From the NCBI RefSeq assembly GCF_004570325.1, contig NZ_SPQO01000016.1, positions 1-64,000 on the forward strand: a DNA stretch of 64,000 nucleotides. The letters are read 5' to 3'. The position numbers were made by a program, and so were the translations under genes. The stretch is from Mycobacterium sp. PS03-16. Its GTDB lineage: Bacteria > Actinomycetota > Actinomycetes > Mycobacteriales > Mycobacteriaceae. Below the pieces are notes generated by a model. That model had not been told where the DNA came from. It worked only from the letters and a program-made list of their open reading frames with translations, and searched no databases. This document shows positions 47,628-56,649 of this stretch, piece after piece (the stretch's first letter is position 1; each line of letters opens with the position of its first letter).

Positions 47628-49175
47628 TCAGATTCTGGTGCGGTCCGCAACCAGGTCTGCGGCTCTCTCCCCGATGAGGACCGCGGGGGCGTGGGTGTGG
47701 CCGCGGATGATCACCGGCATCACCGACGCATCGGCCACGCGCAACCCGTGGACGCCGCGCACCCGCAATTCGGGGTCGACGACACTGGCGTCGTCGCGAC
47801 CCATCCGGCACGTGCCCACGGGGTGGTACAGCGTCTGCGAACACGTGGTCAATGCCTTCTCGAGCGTGGCCTCGTCGAGTTCGCGGCACTGCAGCGGCCG
47901 AGCCAGCGTGCCGAGATCGTCACGCAGGATCGGCGATTGGGCGATCCGCGCGCTGATGCGCAGACCCTCCATCAGCGCGGCGCGGTCGGCGCCGGCGTCG
48001 TCGGTGAGGTAACGCGGGTCGATCAGCGGCTTGGCGGCCGGGTCCGCGGAACGCAGCGTGACCGTTCCGCGGCTGTGCGGGGTGAGCAGAATCGGACCGA
48101 ACACCACTGCGTGCCCGTCGTAGGGGTCACCGATCCCCTCGTCGAAGAACGGCGCGGGCGCGAAGATCAGCTCGAGATCGGGCAGGTCGAGATCGGGACG
48201 GCTGCGCACGAATCCGTAGGCCTCGCCGACATTGGAGGTCAGCATCCCGCGGCGACGCAGCAGGTAGTTGAGCAGCTCCAGCGGCTTCTCGGCGGTGAAC
48301 AGCGAATCGTGGGCGACATTGAAGCCCAGCGGCACGCAGAGGTGGTCCATCAGGTTCTGGCCGACCTCGGGGGCGTGCACCACGGTGGCGATGCCGTGGT
48401 CGGCGAGCCGCTCCCGATCGCCGATGCCCGAGAGCATCAGCAGCTGCGGGCTGTTGATCGCGCCGCCGCACAGGATCACCTCGCGGGTGGCGCGCACGGT
48501 GCGGGTGGCGCCGCCGTGGCGGAACTCGACACCCACGGCGCGGCCGTCCTCGATGAGGACCCGGGTGGCCAGCGCGTCGGTGAGCAGGGTGAGGTTGTCG
48601 CGCCGCAGGGCGGGCCGCAGGTAGGCGTCGGCGGCGCTCCACCGGGCGCCGCGGCGCTGGGTCACCCGCGTCTCGCAGAAACCTTCCGGCGCATCGGTAT
48701 TCGGTGACTCGATCGCGAAGCCCAGTTCCCGCACCGCCGCCAGCCAGGCGGCGGTGGACGCCCGCGGGCTGCGCTGGCGCGAGATGACCAGCGGCCCGGC
48801 CTCGATGCGGCGGAAGTAGGGTTCGACGGCGGCGAAGCTCCACTGCTCGCCGGCGTGCTGCGCCCACTCGTCGTAGTCGGCGGCGTACCCGCGCACCCAC
48901 ATCATCGCGTTCATCGACGACGACCCGCCGAGCATCCGCCCGCGCGGCCAGTAGAGCTCGCGGCCGTCGAGTTCCTTCTGCGGTTCGGTGCGGTAGTCCC
49001 AGTCGAGCTCGCTGCGGAACAGTTTGGAGAACGCGGCGGGGATGTGGACGAACTTGTCCTTATCGTGCGGGCCGGCCTCGAGCACGAGCACCGTCACACC
49101 GGGGTCGGCGCTCAACCGGTTGGCCACCACCGAACCGGCCGAGCCGGTTCCCACCACGACGTAGTCGGCATGCAT
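47628..49175 (-). CDS. GMC-family FAD oxidoreductase
   Basis: This 515-aa flavoprotein has the FAD-binding GTGSAGSVVANRLSADPGVTVLVLEAG (9-35), the GMC signature WPRGRMLGGSSSMNAMMWVRG (about 75-95), a second motif GGAINSPQLLMLSGIG, and the C-terminal active-site region LYHPVGTCRMG...PVIIRGHTHAPAVLIGE. It should oxidise an alcohol (choline dehydrogenase-like), with an unknown substrate. The order next to opp and the SbcC-like gene matches M. tuberculosis Rv1279. Confidence 0.92.
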   Translation of the reverse strand: MHADYVVVGTGSAGSVVANRLSADPGVTVLVLEAGPHDKDKFVHIPAAFSKLFRSELDWDYRTEPQKELDGRELYWPRGRMLGGSSSMNAMMWVRGYAADYDEWAQHAGEQWSFAAVEPYFRRIEAGPLVISRQRSPRASTAAWLAAVRELGFAIESPNTDAPEGFCETRVTQRRGARWSAADAYLRPALRRDNLTLLTDALATRVLIEDGRAVGVEFRHGGATRTVRATREVILCGGAINSPQLLMLSGIGDRERLADHGIATVVHAPEVGQNLMDHLCVPLGFNVAHDSLFTAEKPLELLNYLLRRRGMLTSNVGEAYGFVRSRPDLDLPDLELIFAPAPFFDEGIGDPYDGHAVVFGPILLTPHSRGTVTLRSADPAAKPLIDPRYLTDDAGADRAALMEGLRISARIAQSPILRDDLGTLARPLQCRELDEATLEKALTTCSQTLYHPVGTCRMGRDDASVVDPELRVRGVHGLRVADASVMPVIIRGHTHAPAVLIGERAADLVADRTRI

Positions 49176-49203
49176 CGCCGCAAGTGTAGGAGCCGGAATG
49201 GGG

Positions 49204-51837
49204 TCAGGAGGTCAATTCGATGTGGTGGGCTCCGGCCACCGCCGCGTAGCGCTGGGGGTCGCAGGTCAGCACGATCACCTGGCCGTCCTCGCCGACCACG
49301 TCGAACACGCCGCCCATCTTGAGCAGGCGGTCGGGATCGGTGAACCCGAGCGCATCGTCGATCACCACCGGCACCGAATCCTCCGTGGCCACCAGCGCCG
49401 CCCCGGCCATCCGCGCCACGATGCCCAGCTGCTCCTTCGCCCCGCCGGACAGCGACTCGTAGGGCACCGTGCGACCGGCCACGGTGCGGTGGGTGATCCG
49501 CAACTCCGGGTCGATCTCCACCTCGAAGCTCTCGCCGAACACGAGGCGGCCCAACCGCTCGACCTCGCGGCGGAACGGGTCGACGTAGCGCTGACGCGTC
49601 GCCGCCCGGTGCCGGCTCATGACCGAGCGCAACGTATCGGCCGCGCGCGCCCGCCGCTGCACCCGCACGTAGTCGGATTCGGCGTGTTCGCGCTCCGTGC
49701 TCGCCGCGTCCAGCCGGCCGTGCCTGCCCTCGGTGCCGTACACCCGCAGCGCGGCGGCGAGTTCCCGCAGCTGTCCGGCCGCGTCCTGCTGACGCGTCGC
49801 CACGGTGCGCGCACACCGCTGGGCCTCGTCGAAGGCCGCGTCGACGGCCTCCGGCGCGCTGCGGGCCAGTTCGTCGCGCAGGGCGGCCACCTGCGCGGCG
49901 GCACGCTCCGCGGCCTCCCGCTCGGCCTCGGCCGCCACAGCCAGCGCCTCGTCGGTGACGACGGCCCGCGCCGCAGCGAGCCGCGCGGTGGCCACCTCGA
50001 GCTCGGCGCGGGCCGCGGTGGCCTTTTCACGGACGGCGGTGAGCCGAGTGCTCTTCTCCGCCAACCGCTTCGACGCCGCGACCGCGACCTTGCGGTGCGT
50101 CTCGCAGTCGGCCACGGCCCGCTGGTGTGCGGCGACGGCGGCGTCGAGTTCGGCGCGGGCCGCCGCCGCGTCGGCGGGCCCGTCGAGATCGAACAACGCC
50201 GCCTCCGCGGGTTGTCCGTCCCGCAGCAGCGCCAGCCGGTCGCGCAGCGCGTCGATCGTGTCATCGCCGGTCAGCGCGCGGACGGTGGCGGCCAGCTCGG
50301 TGCGCCGGCCGGTCAGGTCGCGGCGGCGCTCGTGCAGCGCGCGGGCCGCATCCAGGCTGTCGGCGCCGACGGCCTGCAGTGCCGCGGTGAGTTCGGTGTG
50401 CGCGGCATCCAGCTTGGCCTGCGTCTGCGCCGCGGGCGTCCCGGGCACGATGCGCGCGGTCAGCAGCCCCGGCACGGTGATCACGGTCGGTGCGGTGGCG
50501 TTGGCCGACCAGCTCTGCCCGGCCGTCAGCTGCACCGGCTCGTCGCCGATGCACAGGTCGACCCCGGCCACCGCCTCCAGTTCGATACGCGCCGAGGCGA
50601 GCTCGGCCTGCCCCGCCGCCCGCTCGACGGCCAGCGCCGCCGTCTCCACCGCGCGCATGGTCGCGTCGGTGAGGCGAATACCGGACAGCTCGCCGTCAAC
50701 TGACGCCGAATCTCGCAGTGCGGCTTCCAGTTTGGCCAGCCGAGTGGCCAACCGGTCGGCTTCGTCGCGGTCGGACAGCCGATGCGCGACCACCCGCGCG
50801 GTGTCGACCGCCGCCTGCTGCGCCTCGACCGTCGCGCGGGCCTGTTCGGCGGCCTGCTCGGCGGCGTCGTGGACCTCCCGCGCGGTGGCCTCGTCGTCGA
50901 CCGCGGCGGTGAGCGCGGTGTCGAGCCACGCGATCGTCTCGGCCCGCTCGTCGATGTCGGCGCGCATGCGGCGGCGTTCGGTGACCGCGGCCAGCGACGC
51001 CGTGCGGGTGGCGTCGGCCGCCGTCGCCCGCACCTCGGCGTCGGCGAGGCGGCGGCGCAGCGCCGACACCGCCTCGGCCGCCGCCCGTGCCTCGGCCACC
51101 CGCTGCCGGGCTCCGGCGTGCTCGGCGGTGAGCCGGGCGAGTTCGTCGGTCAGCGCGGCGTGCCGGCGCACCGCCTCGTCGACCTCGGCGACCGCGGCCG
51201 CGCACTCGGCCACCTGCGCCTCGGCGGCCTGCAGCCGTTTCGTCGCCGCGGCCCACTCCCCCGTGGGCCTGCCGGTCGCGGTGAAGTAGCGGCCGTACTC
51301 CTCGTCGATGCGGTCCACGAGCAGCGGTTCGGCGCCGGACAGCGTGGCCGCCTCCCCGGCGGCGACGTCGAGCGCCCGGGCCAGCGCATCAGAGCCCGAC
51401 AGGTCGACCGCCGCGGTGGACGCCGACTGCCACACCCGCTGCGCCTGCCACAGATCCATGTCGACGCTCTGGTCGAGCAGGGCGAGCGCCCGCTCGTGGG
51501 CCTCGTCCCCGGTGTGCTGCTCACGGTGCGGGGCCAGCACCGTCAGCTCCGTCTCGGCCCGCTTGTGGAACCGCTTCCGGTAGACGAACCGGTGGGCACC
51601 GCAGGAGATCTCGGCGGTGATCTCGGCGCCGACGTCGGCATGCGTCGGCTTGACCTGCTTGACCTCTTTCTTGGTCGAGCGATCCTTGGCGGCGAACAAC
51701 AGGTCCAGCGCCTCGATCATCGAGGACTTGCCGACCTCGTTGGCGCCGCTGATCACCACCACACCGTGAGCGGGGAACTCGATGTCGCGGTGGGTGATTC
51801 CCCGGTAATTCGTCAACACCAGGCGGTGCAGTCTCAT
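49204..51837 (-). CDS. SbcC/Rad50-like ATPase
   Basis: This 877-aa SMC-type ATPase has an N-terminal head with Walker A GANEVGKSSMIE (about 31-42) and a very long Ala/Glu/Arg-rich coiled coil (about 170-700). The C-terminal head carries signature SLSGGAKEQLGIVARMAG and Walker B VPVVIDDALGFTDPDR. It pairs with the SbcD-like nuclease whose stop overlaps its ATG by 4 nt. Together they resemble a Rad50-Mre11 type DNA-end processing complex; M. tuberculosis Rv1278 is the positional equivalent. No zinc-hook CxxC is evident in the coil. Confidence 0.87.
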   Translation of the reverse strand: MRLHRLVLTNYRGITHRDIEFPAHGVVVISGANEVGKSSMIEALDLLFAAKDRSTKKEVKQVKPTHADVGAEITAEISCGAHRFVYRKRFHKRAETELTVLAPHREQHTGDEAHERALALLDQSVDMDLWQAQRVWQSASTAAVDLSGSDALARALDVAAGEAATLSGAEPLLVDRIDEEYGRYFTATGRPTGEWAAATKRLQAAEAQVAECAAAVAEVDEAVRRHAALTDELARLTAEHAGARQRVAEARAAAEAVSALRRRLADAEVRATAADATRTASLAAVTERRRMRADIDERAETIAWLDTALTAAVDDEATAREVHDAAEQAAEQARATVEAQQAAVDTARVVAHRLSDRDEADRLATRLAKLEAALRDSASVDGELSGIRLTDATMRAVETAALAVERAAGQAELASARIELEAVAGVDLCIGDEPVQLTAGQSWSANATAPTVITVPGLLTARIVPGTPAAQTQAKLDAAHTELTAALQAVGADSLDAARALHERRRDLTGRRTELAATVRALTGDDTIDALRDRLALLRDGQPAEAALFDLDGPADAAAARAELDAAVAAHQRAVADCETHRKVAVAASKRLAEKSTRLTAVREKATAARAELEVATARLAAARAVVTDEALAVAAEAEREAAERAAAQVAALRDELARSAPEAVDAAFDEAQRCARTVATRQQDAAGQLRELAAALRVYGTEGRHGRLDAASTEREHAESDYVRVQRRARAADTLRSVMSRHRAATRQRYVDPFRREVERLGRLVFGESFEVEIDPELRITHRTVAGRTVPYESLSGGAKEQLGIVARMAGAALVATEDSVPVVIDDALGFTDPDRLLKMGGVFDVVGEDGQVIVLTCDPQRYAAVAGAHHIELTS

Positions 51838-52985
51838 GCGACATCACTCCGATCGACCAGGCGCAGCAGCAGGGCCAGCGCGGCGCGCGCATCCTCGGCG
51901 GCCTCACCGTCGGCGCGGGCCGCGCCGACCAGCTCCTCGACGGCCGCGGCGGCGAAACCCCCGATGCCCAGATCGTCGAATTCCCCGTCGGCAGGCACCA
52001 CGGCGAGGTGAGATCCGCGTTCCCACAACGTCAATGCCGCGAACAGCCGGGAGTACCTGTCGAGGCAGGCGTCCAGTGCGGCCTTATCCGTCACGGTCAG
52101 CGACCCGGTCAGGCCGAGGCGCACCACCGTGCGCTCCTTATCGGTCATCAGGTCGAGATTGAGGTCGAGATCGGCGATGTCGCGGCTGTTGTCGACGGTG
52201 CGCGACAGCGTGACGAACCGCCAGCGGCCCAACCGCTCCGGGGTGATGTGCACGGCGCGGCGCGCGTCGTCCTCGTCGAGATCGACGACCAGCGCATGAC
52301 CCGACTCCGACTCGATGTCGTCGTAGTTCGTGACCTCCGGCGAACCCGAGTACCAGACCCGGCCGGTACCGCCCACCTGCATGCGGGAGTGCTTGTCTCC
52401 CAGCGCCACATAGTGGACCGCACCGCGCGCCAGCGCCGCCTCCACCGCGGCCAGCCGGATCAGCGACGGCTTGTCCTTCCCCGGATCGACGAGGTCCACC
52501 GCGCCGTGCCCGACGAGCACCCGGGTGACCCCGTCGGCGGGCAGCCCGTCGAGCACGTCGGCGACCAGGTCGCTGGTGGGCGACTTCGACCGCCAGGGCG
52601 CGGCCACGATCTGCAGACCCGGGCGGACGTCGTGAACGCCCGCGCGGTCGAGCACCGTGACGTTCTCCGGGCACTCCGCGGCGAACAGCGCGCTGGTGTA
52701 CACCGACGAGGCGTCCAGCGGATCGTGGTTGCCGGGCAGCAGATAGACCGGGACCCCGATCGAGCGCATGGCCTCCAGCGACAGGCTCACCTCACGGGGC
52801 GCGAGCTGATTGTGCTCGAACACGTCCCCGGCGACCACCACGAACTCCGCACCGGAGGCCGCGGCCAGCGCGCCGACCGCCACGACGGCCTCGCGCCGCG
52901 CGGCCGAATACCGCGGCTGTGCCTCGCCGTTGAGGAAATGCCGGGTCATCCCGAGCTGCCAGTCGGCGGTGTGCACGAATCGCAT
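51834..52985 (-). CDS. SbcD/Mre11-like metallophosphoesterase
   Basis: This 383-aa protein carries the metallophosphoesterase motifs in order: HTADWQLGM (D-x-H variant with Gln-Leu-Gly), VVAGDVFEHNQL, LLPGNHDPLD, and VLVGHGAVD with a later YVALGDKHSRM. The C-terminal region provides contacts to the SbcC-like partner. It should be a Mn-dependent nuclease acting with the overlapping downstream ATPase gene (M. tuberculosis Rv1277/Rv1278 equivalents). Confidence 0.88.
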   Translation of the reverse strand: MRFVHTADWQLGMTRHFLNGEAQPRYSAARREAVVAVGALAAASGAEFVVVAGDVFEHNQLAPREVSLSLEAMRSIGVPVYLLPGNHDPLDASSVYTSALFAAECPENVTVLDRAGVHDVRPGLQIVAAPWRSKSPTSDLVADVLDGLPADGVTRVLVGHGAVDLVDPGKDKPSLIRLAAVEAALARGAVHYVALGDKHSRMQVGGTGRVWYSGSPEVTNYDDIESESGHALVVDLDEDDARRAVHITPERLGRWRFVTLSRTVDNSRDIADLDLNLDLMTDKERTVVRLGLTGSLTVTDKAALDACLDRYSRLFAALTLWERGSHLAVVPADGEFDDLGIGGFAAAAVEELVGAARADGEAAEDARAALALLLRLVDRSDVA

Positions 52986-53117
52986 GGCTACCCGCCCCTT
53001 TCCACCTCGTCATCGCACCTGTTCGCCGGGTCGGCGTCGTGTGCATGGCGAGTGTAGGTCCGGGCTCTGACAAGTCGGCGGACCTCGACCGGCATGTACG
53101 CGCACTGCCCTAACGTG

Positions 53118-53642
53118 ATGCGGGTGACCCCGGACCTCCGCACCCTGGTGCTGCTACGGCACGCCAAATCCGACTACCCGCCCGGCGCCGCCGACCACGA
53201 GCGGCCCCTGGCCCCGCGCGGGGTCCGGGAGGCCGGTCTGGCGGGCGACTGGCTGCGGGCCCACCTGCCGCCCGTGGACGCCGTGCTGTGTTCCACCGCG
53301 ACCCGTACCCGACAGACCCTCGAGCGCACCGCGATCGATGCGCCGGTGCGGTTCGTCGACCGGATCTACGACGCCACGCCGGGCATCGTGCTCGGCGAGA
53401 TCAACGCGCTGGCGCGGCACTTCGACCACGCGGTGTCCACGCTGCTGGTGATCGGCCACGAACCGGTGATGTCGGGCCTGGCTCTCTGTCTGGCCGACAC
53501 GGCGGACAGCAACGCCGAGGCGGCAGAACGGCTCTCGGCGAAGTTCCCGACCTCGGCGATGGCGGTGCTACAGACCTCTGCGCCGTGGGACCGGCTGGAA
53601 CTGGGCGGCGCCGCGCTGGTCACCTTCCACATCCCACGGTGA
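53118..53642 (+). CDS. SixA-like histidine phosphatase
   Basis: This 174-aa phosphatase of the RHG superfamily has the catalytic LVLLRHAKSDYP (histidine at about residue 14), the second arginine in CSTATRTRQT, and the late histidine in VIGHEPVMS. Bacterial SixA removes phosphate from phosphohistidine proteins. The start is uncertain: the sequence TAACGT-7 nt-GTG places a leaderless GTG start at 53124, while ATGs lie at 53118 and 53094. It converges with lprC over a strong hairpin. It corresponds to Rv1276c. Confidence 0.88.
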   Translation: MRVTPDLRTLVLLRHAKSDYPPGAADHERPLAPRGVREAGLAGDWLRAHLPPVDAVLCSTATRTRQTLERTAIDAPVRFVDRIYDATPGIVLGEINALARHFDHAVSTLLVIGHEPVMSGLALCLADTADSNAEAAERLSAKFPTSAMAVLQTSAPWDRLELGGAALVTFHIPR

Positions 53643-53689
53643 TTTCGGCGTCGTCGGTCGCGGCCGGCGCGACCAACGACACCGAAATC
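53641..53689. terminator. Long bidirectional hairpin terminator
   Basis: A 22-nt arm (53641-53662) pairs with 53668-53689 at 20 of 22 positions around a 5-nt loop. It fills exactly the gap between the convergent sixA-like and lprC genes, overlapping the TGA of the former. Ends read GATTTCGG/CCGAAATC, giving a short T-run in both directions. Confidence 0.85.
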
Positions 53690-53690
53690 G

Positions 53691-54242
53691 CTAGGAATTG
53701 GTGGCGAGCGTCAGCTCCATCAGCTTGATCGCCATCCCACACGCGTCGATGCCGGGGGCCTGCGGGTTGATCCACCAGCCGACGACGCCGCCGGCGTCGC
53801 TGGCCACCCCGCAGGAACCGTTGGGGTCACCCGGGCGCATCACGATCGACGGGACACCGGCCACCGAGCGGCTCTCGATCCGGTACTGCAGCCGTTCGGC
53901 GGTCTGGCGCTCGTTGTCCAGGCTGCCCTGTTCGAACCAGAACCGGGTGATGTCGACCAGGCCGGCCGGATTGGCCGCCTGCCAGCGGCACACCGCGCCC
54001 ACGAACGTGCTCTGGATGTCGAGCGGATCCGCCCCCACCGTCTCGGCGAGGATGTCCTCGGTCAGCACGTCGCACTCCTTGAGCAGGTTCGGGTACTGCC
54101 GTTCGGAGTCGTTGTTGCTCGGGCCGCCGCCCGTGCCCTCGCGCGCGGCGGTGCCCTCGACGGTGCGGGTGCAGCCGAGCAGCATCGAGGCGACGGCGAG
54201 CAGGGCGGCGACGGCGGCGAGAAGTCGTGCGCGTCGGCTCAT
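53691..54242 (-). CDS. lprC: DUF3558-type lipoprotein LprC
   Basis: This 183-aa lipoprotein has a signal with lipobox SMLLGC (cysteine at about residue 24) and a DUF3558-like domain: LLKECDVLTEDILAETVG, then FVGAVCRWQAAN, and SCGVASDAGGVVGWWINPQ with paired cysteines. Its function is unknown; it is an exported cell-envelope protein. It overlaps lprB by 4 nt. Position and pattern match mycobacterial LprC (Rv1275). Confidence 0.85.
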   Translation of the reverse strand: MSRRARLLAAVAALLAVASMLLGCTRTVEGTAAREGTGGGPSNNDSERQYPNLLKECDVLTEDILAETVGADPLDIQSTFVGAVCRWQAANPAGLVDITRFWFEQGSLDNERQTAERLQYRIESRSVAGVPSIVMRPGDPNGSCGVASDAGGVVGWWINPQAPGIDACGMAIKLMELTLATNS

Positions 54243-54820
54243 TCGGAGTTCACAATCGACTGGCGGGTGAGTTCGGTGGCCACCTGGCACGGGTCGGGGT
54301 ACGGCTGGGCGTCGTAGCTGACCGACCACTCGATGAAATCGTCGCCGAACTGGATGCCGACCTCACACAGGTTGGTGGTGCCGGTGAACAGGTCGTCGGA
54401 CTTGGCGATGAACCCGTCGTGGCCCTCGATGTTGATGTCCTCGACGCTGGTGCGCGAGAGCTCCTGGGTCTTGCGCTCGCGCCCGATCGGGCTGCCCCGG
54501 AAGTGGGTGAAGGAGAAGTGCGGACCGACGATGCTGCCACCGACCAGCCACTGGCAGCCCACCGACGTCGTCGCCGTGTTCACCAGCCCGGGCCGCTCGG
54601 TGAGCTGGCTGACGGTCTGATCGCTGATCCCGCCGCACTGCGGGAAGAAGGGTCCGTGCGAGGTGTTCTGCTGGGCCTGCGTGGTCTGCGGTGCCTCTCC
54701 CGGAGCCGCCGGCTCGCCGGAGTCGGAGCAGCCCGCCACCACCGGGATGATGGCCGTCGCCAGCGCGGCCAGCGCTTTCGCGTTGCGGGTCCATCCCGGC
54801 CTGCGCGTGCTGGTGATCAC
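54239..54820 (-). CDS. lprB: DUF3558-type lipoprotein LprB
   Basis: This 193-aa lipoprotein has lipobox PVVAGC (cysteine at about residue 31) and the LprB sequence pattern HGPFFPQCGGISDQTVSQLT, SVGCQWLVGG, GPHFSFTHFRGSPIGRERKT and FGDDFIEWSVSYDAQPYPDPC. I chose the GTG at 54820 because TACAGT (TANNNT) ends 7 nt upstream, implying a leaderless mRNA; a GTG at 54829 is also in frame. Its role is unknown. It is co-transcribed with lprC and divergent from the ABC exporter genes. Confidence 0.88.
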   Translation of the reverse strand: MITSTRRPGWTRNAKALAALATAIIPVVAGCSDSGEPAAPGEAPQTTQAQQNTSHGPFFPQCGGISDQTVSQLTERPGLVNTATTSVGCQWLVGGSIVGPHFSFTHFRGSPIGRERKTQELSRTSVEDINIEGHDGFIAKSDDLFTGTTNLCEVGIQFGDDFIEWSVSYDAQPYPDPCQVATELTRQSIVNSE

Positions 54821-54827
54821 GCCATGC

Positions 54828-54833
54828 ACTGTA
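54828..54833 (-). promoter_or_regulatory. Leaderless promoter -10 for lprB (TACAGT)
   Basis: TACAGT fits the TANNNT mycobacterial -10 and is followed by exactly 7 nt before the GTG at 54820, the usual spacing when transcription starts at the start codon. Confidence 0.45.
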
Positions 54834-54906
54834 GCGGCCGCACCGACCGCCAACCACCGGCACGCCGGTTGACCTGGCTTTTCTTCGGGTGTGCCACAGT
54901 AGCGGG

Positions 54907-56649
54907 ATGCTGTGGGCCCTGTTGCGGCGGTATGTGACGCCGTACCGCGGGCTGCTCTCGGTGGTCGCCGGCCTGCAGGTGGTCAGCACGCTCGCCTCGC
55001 TGTACCTGCCGACGGTCAACGCCGCGATCATCGACGAGGGGGTGGCGGTCGGCGACACCGACGCCATCGTCCGGCTGGGCCTGGTGATGCTCGGGGTCAC
55101 CGCGCTGCAGGTGGTGTGCGCGGTGGCGGCGGTGTACTTCGGGTCCCGCGCGGGCATGGGCTTCGGCCGCGATCTGCGCGCGGCGATCTTCGACCGGGTG
55201 ACCGGGTTCTCGGCCGAGGAGACCGCGCGGTTCGGCGCGCCGTCGCTGCTCACCCGCACCACCAACGACGTCGGCCAGATCCAGCTGCTGGTGCAGCTGA
55301 CCTGCACGATGCTCATCACCGCGCCGATCATGTCGGTCGGCGGTATCGCGATGGCGCTGCACCAGGATGCGGGGCTGTCGTGGCTGCTGCTGATCAGCGT
55401 TCCGGTGCTGGCGGTGGCGAACTACTGGATCGTCTCGCACCTGCTGCCGATCTTCCGCCGCATGCAGCAGCTCATCGACAACATCAACCGGGTGCTGCGC
55501 GACCAGCTCTCCGGCATCCGGGTGATCCGCGCGTTCGCCCGGGAGCCGTTCGAACGCCGGCGCTTCGCCGAGGCGAATCAGGCGCTGTCGGACACCGCGC
55601 TGGAGGCGGGCCGCTGGCAGGCGCTCATGCTCCCGGTCACCACGCTGGTCATCAACGTCTCCAGCGTCGCGCTGATCTGGTTCGGCGGCCAGCGCATCGA
55701 CGAGGGGCGGATGCAGGTCGGCTCGCTGATCGCGTTCCTGAGCTATTTCATGCAGATCCTGATGGCCGTGTTGATGGCCACGTTCATGCTGATCATCATC
55801 CCGCGTGCCGCGGTCTGCGCCGAACGCATCACCGAGGTGCTCACGACGCAGTCCGGCATCGCCACCCCGCCCGACGCCGTGCGCCCCGACACGGTCCGCG
55901 GCGAGATCCGGCTGCAGGCCGCGACGTTCTGCTACCCCGGGGCGGACCGGCCGGTGCTCGCCGACGTCACCCTCAACGCGCGGGCCGGCACCACCACCGC
56001 GGTCGTGGGCTCCACCGGATCGGGGAAGTCCACGTTGGTCGCGCTGATCTGCCGGCTCTACGACGTCACCTCCGGTGCGGTGCACATCGACGGCGTCGAC
56101 GTCCGCGACTACGACATCGAACGGCTGTGGGCGGCGATCGGGCTGGTGCCGCAGCGCGGATACCTGTTCTCCGGCACGGTCGCCGACAATCTCAGATACG
56201 GGAAGCCGGACGCGACCGACGAGGAGATGTGGGCCGCACTGCGGGTCGCGGCGGCCGAGGATTTCGTGCGCGCGCACCCCGACGGCCTGGGGATGCCGAT
56301 CGCGCAGGGCGGGATGAACGTCTCCGGCGGACAGCGCCAGCGGCTCGCGATCGCCCGCGCGGTCATCCGCAGACCCGCGGTGTACCTATTCGACGACGCG
56401 TTCTCCGCACTCGACGTGCACACCGACGCCCGGGTGCGCGCCGCGCTGCGCGACGTGTCGGCCGAGGCCACCGTGATCGTGGTCTCGCAGCGGCTCTCCA
56501 CCGTCGCCGAGGCCGACCAGGTGGTCGTCGTCGACGACGGCCGGGTGGTCGGCATCGGCACGCACGACTCCCTGCTGATGGACTGCCCCACCTACGCCGA
56601 ATTCGCCGATTCCCAGTCGGTCGGCGCCGACGCCGGGGACCGGCCGTGA
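54907..56649 (+). CDS. ABC exporter half-transporter with degenerate ATP site
   Basis: This 580-aa protein has a six-helix ABC type-1 transmembrane domain (about 1-310) and one NBD (about 335-575). The NBD has Walker [13 protein letters not shown], an intact signature [13 protein letters not shown], a Walker B ending [11 protein letters not shown] where Asp replaces the catalytic Glu, and a switch region VSQRLSTV where Gln replaces His. It is therefore the non-catalytic half of a heterodimer. The next gene's GTG overlaps its stop by 4 nt. It corresponds to Rv1273c. Confidence 0.9.
   Translation: MLWALLRRYVTPYRGLLSVVAGLQVVSTLASLYLPTVNAAIIDEGVAVGDTDAIVRLGLVMLGVTALQVVCAVAAVYFGSRAGMGFGRDLRAAIFDRVTGFSAEETARFGAPSLLTRTTNDVGQIQLLVQLTCTMLITAPIMSVGGIAMALHQDAGLSWLLLISVPVLAVANYWIVSHLLPIFRRMQQLIDNINRVLRDQLSGIRVIRAFAREPFERRRFAEANQALSDTALEAGRWQALMLPVTTLVINVSSVALIWFGGQRIDEGRMQVGSLIAFLSYFMQILMAVLMATFMLIIIPRAAVCAERITEVLTTQSGIATPPDAVRPDTVRGEIRLQAATFCYPGADRPVLADVTLNARAGTTTAVVGSTGSGKSTLVALICRLYDVTSGAVHIDGVDVRDYDIERLWAAIGLVPQRGYLFSGTVADNLRYGKPDATDEEMWAALRVAAAEDFVRAHPDGLGMPIAQGGMNVSGGQRQRLAIARAVIRRPAVYLFDDAFSALDVHTDARVRAALRDVSAEATVIVVSQRLSTVAEADQVVVVDDGRVVGIGTHDSLLMDCPTYAEFADSQSVGADAGDRP

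Noticed and set aside
51834..51837. Frameshift between the SbcD-like and SbcC-like genes
   Set aside because: The 4-nt overlap is an ordinary stop/start overlap and both proteins are full length.
54912..56645. Upstream extension of the second ABC half-transporter frame through the first ABC gene
   Set aside because: The extension is Arg/Gly/Pro-rich shadow sequence. The GTG at 56646, overlapping the first gene's stop, gives the family length.
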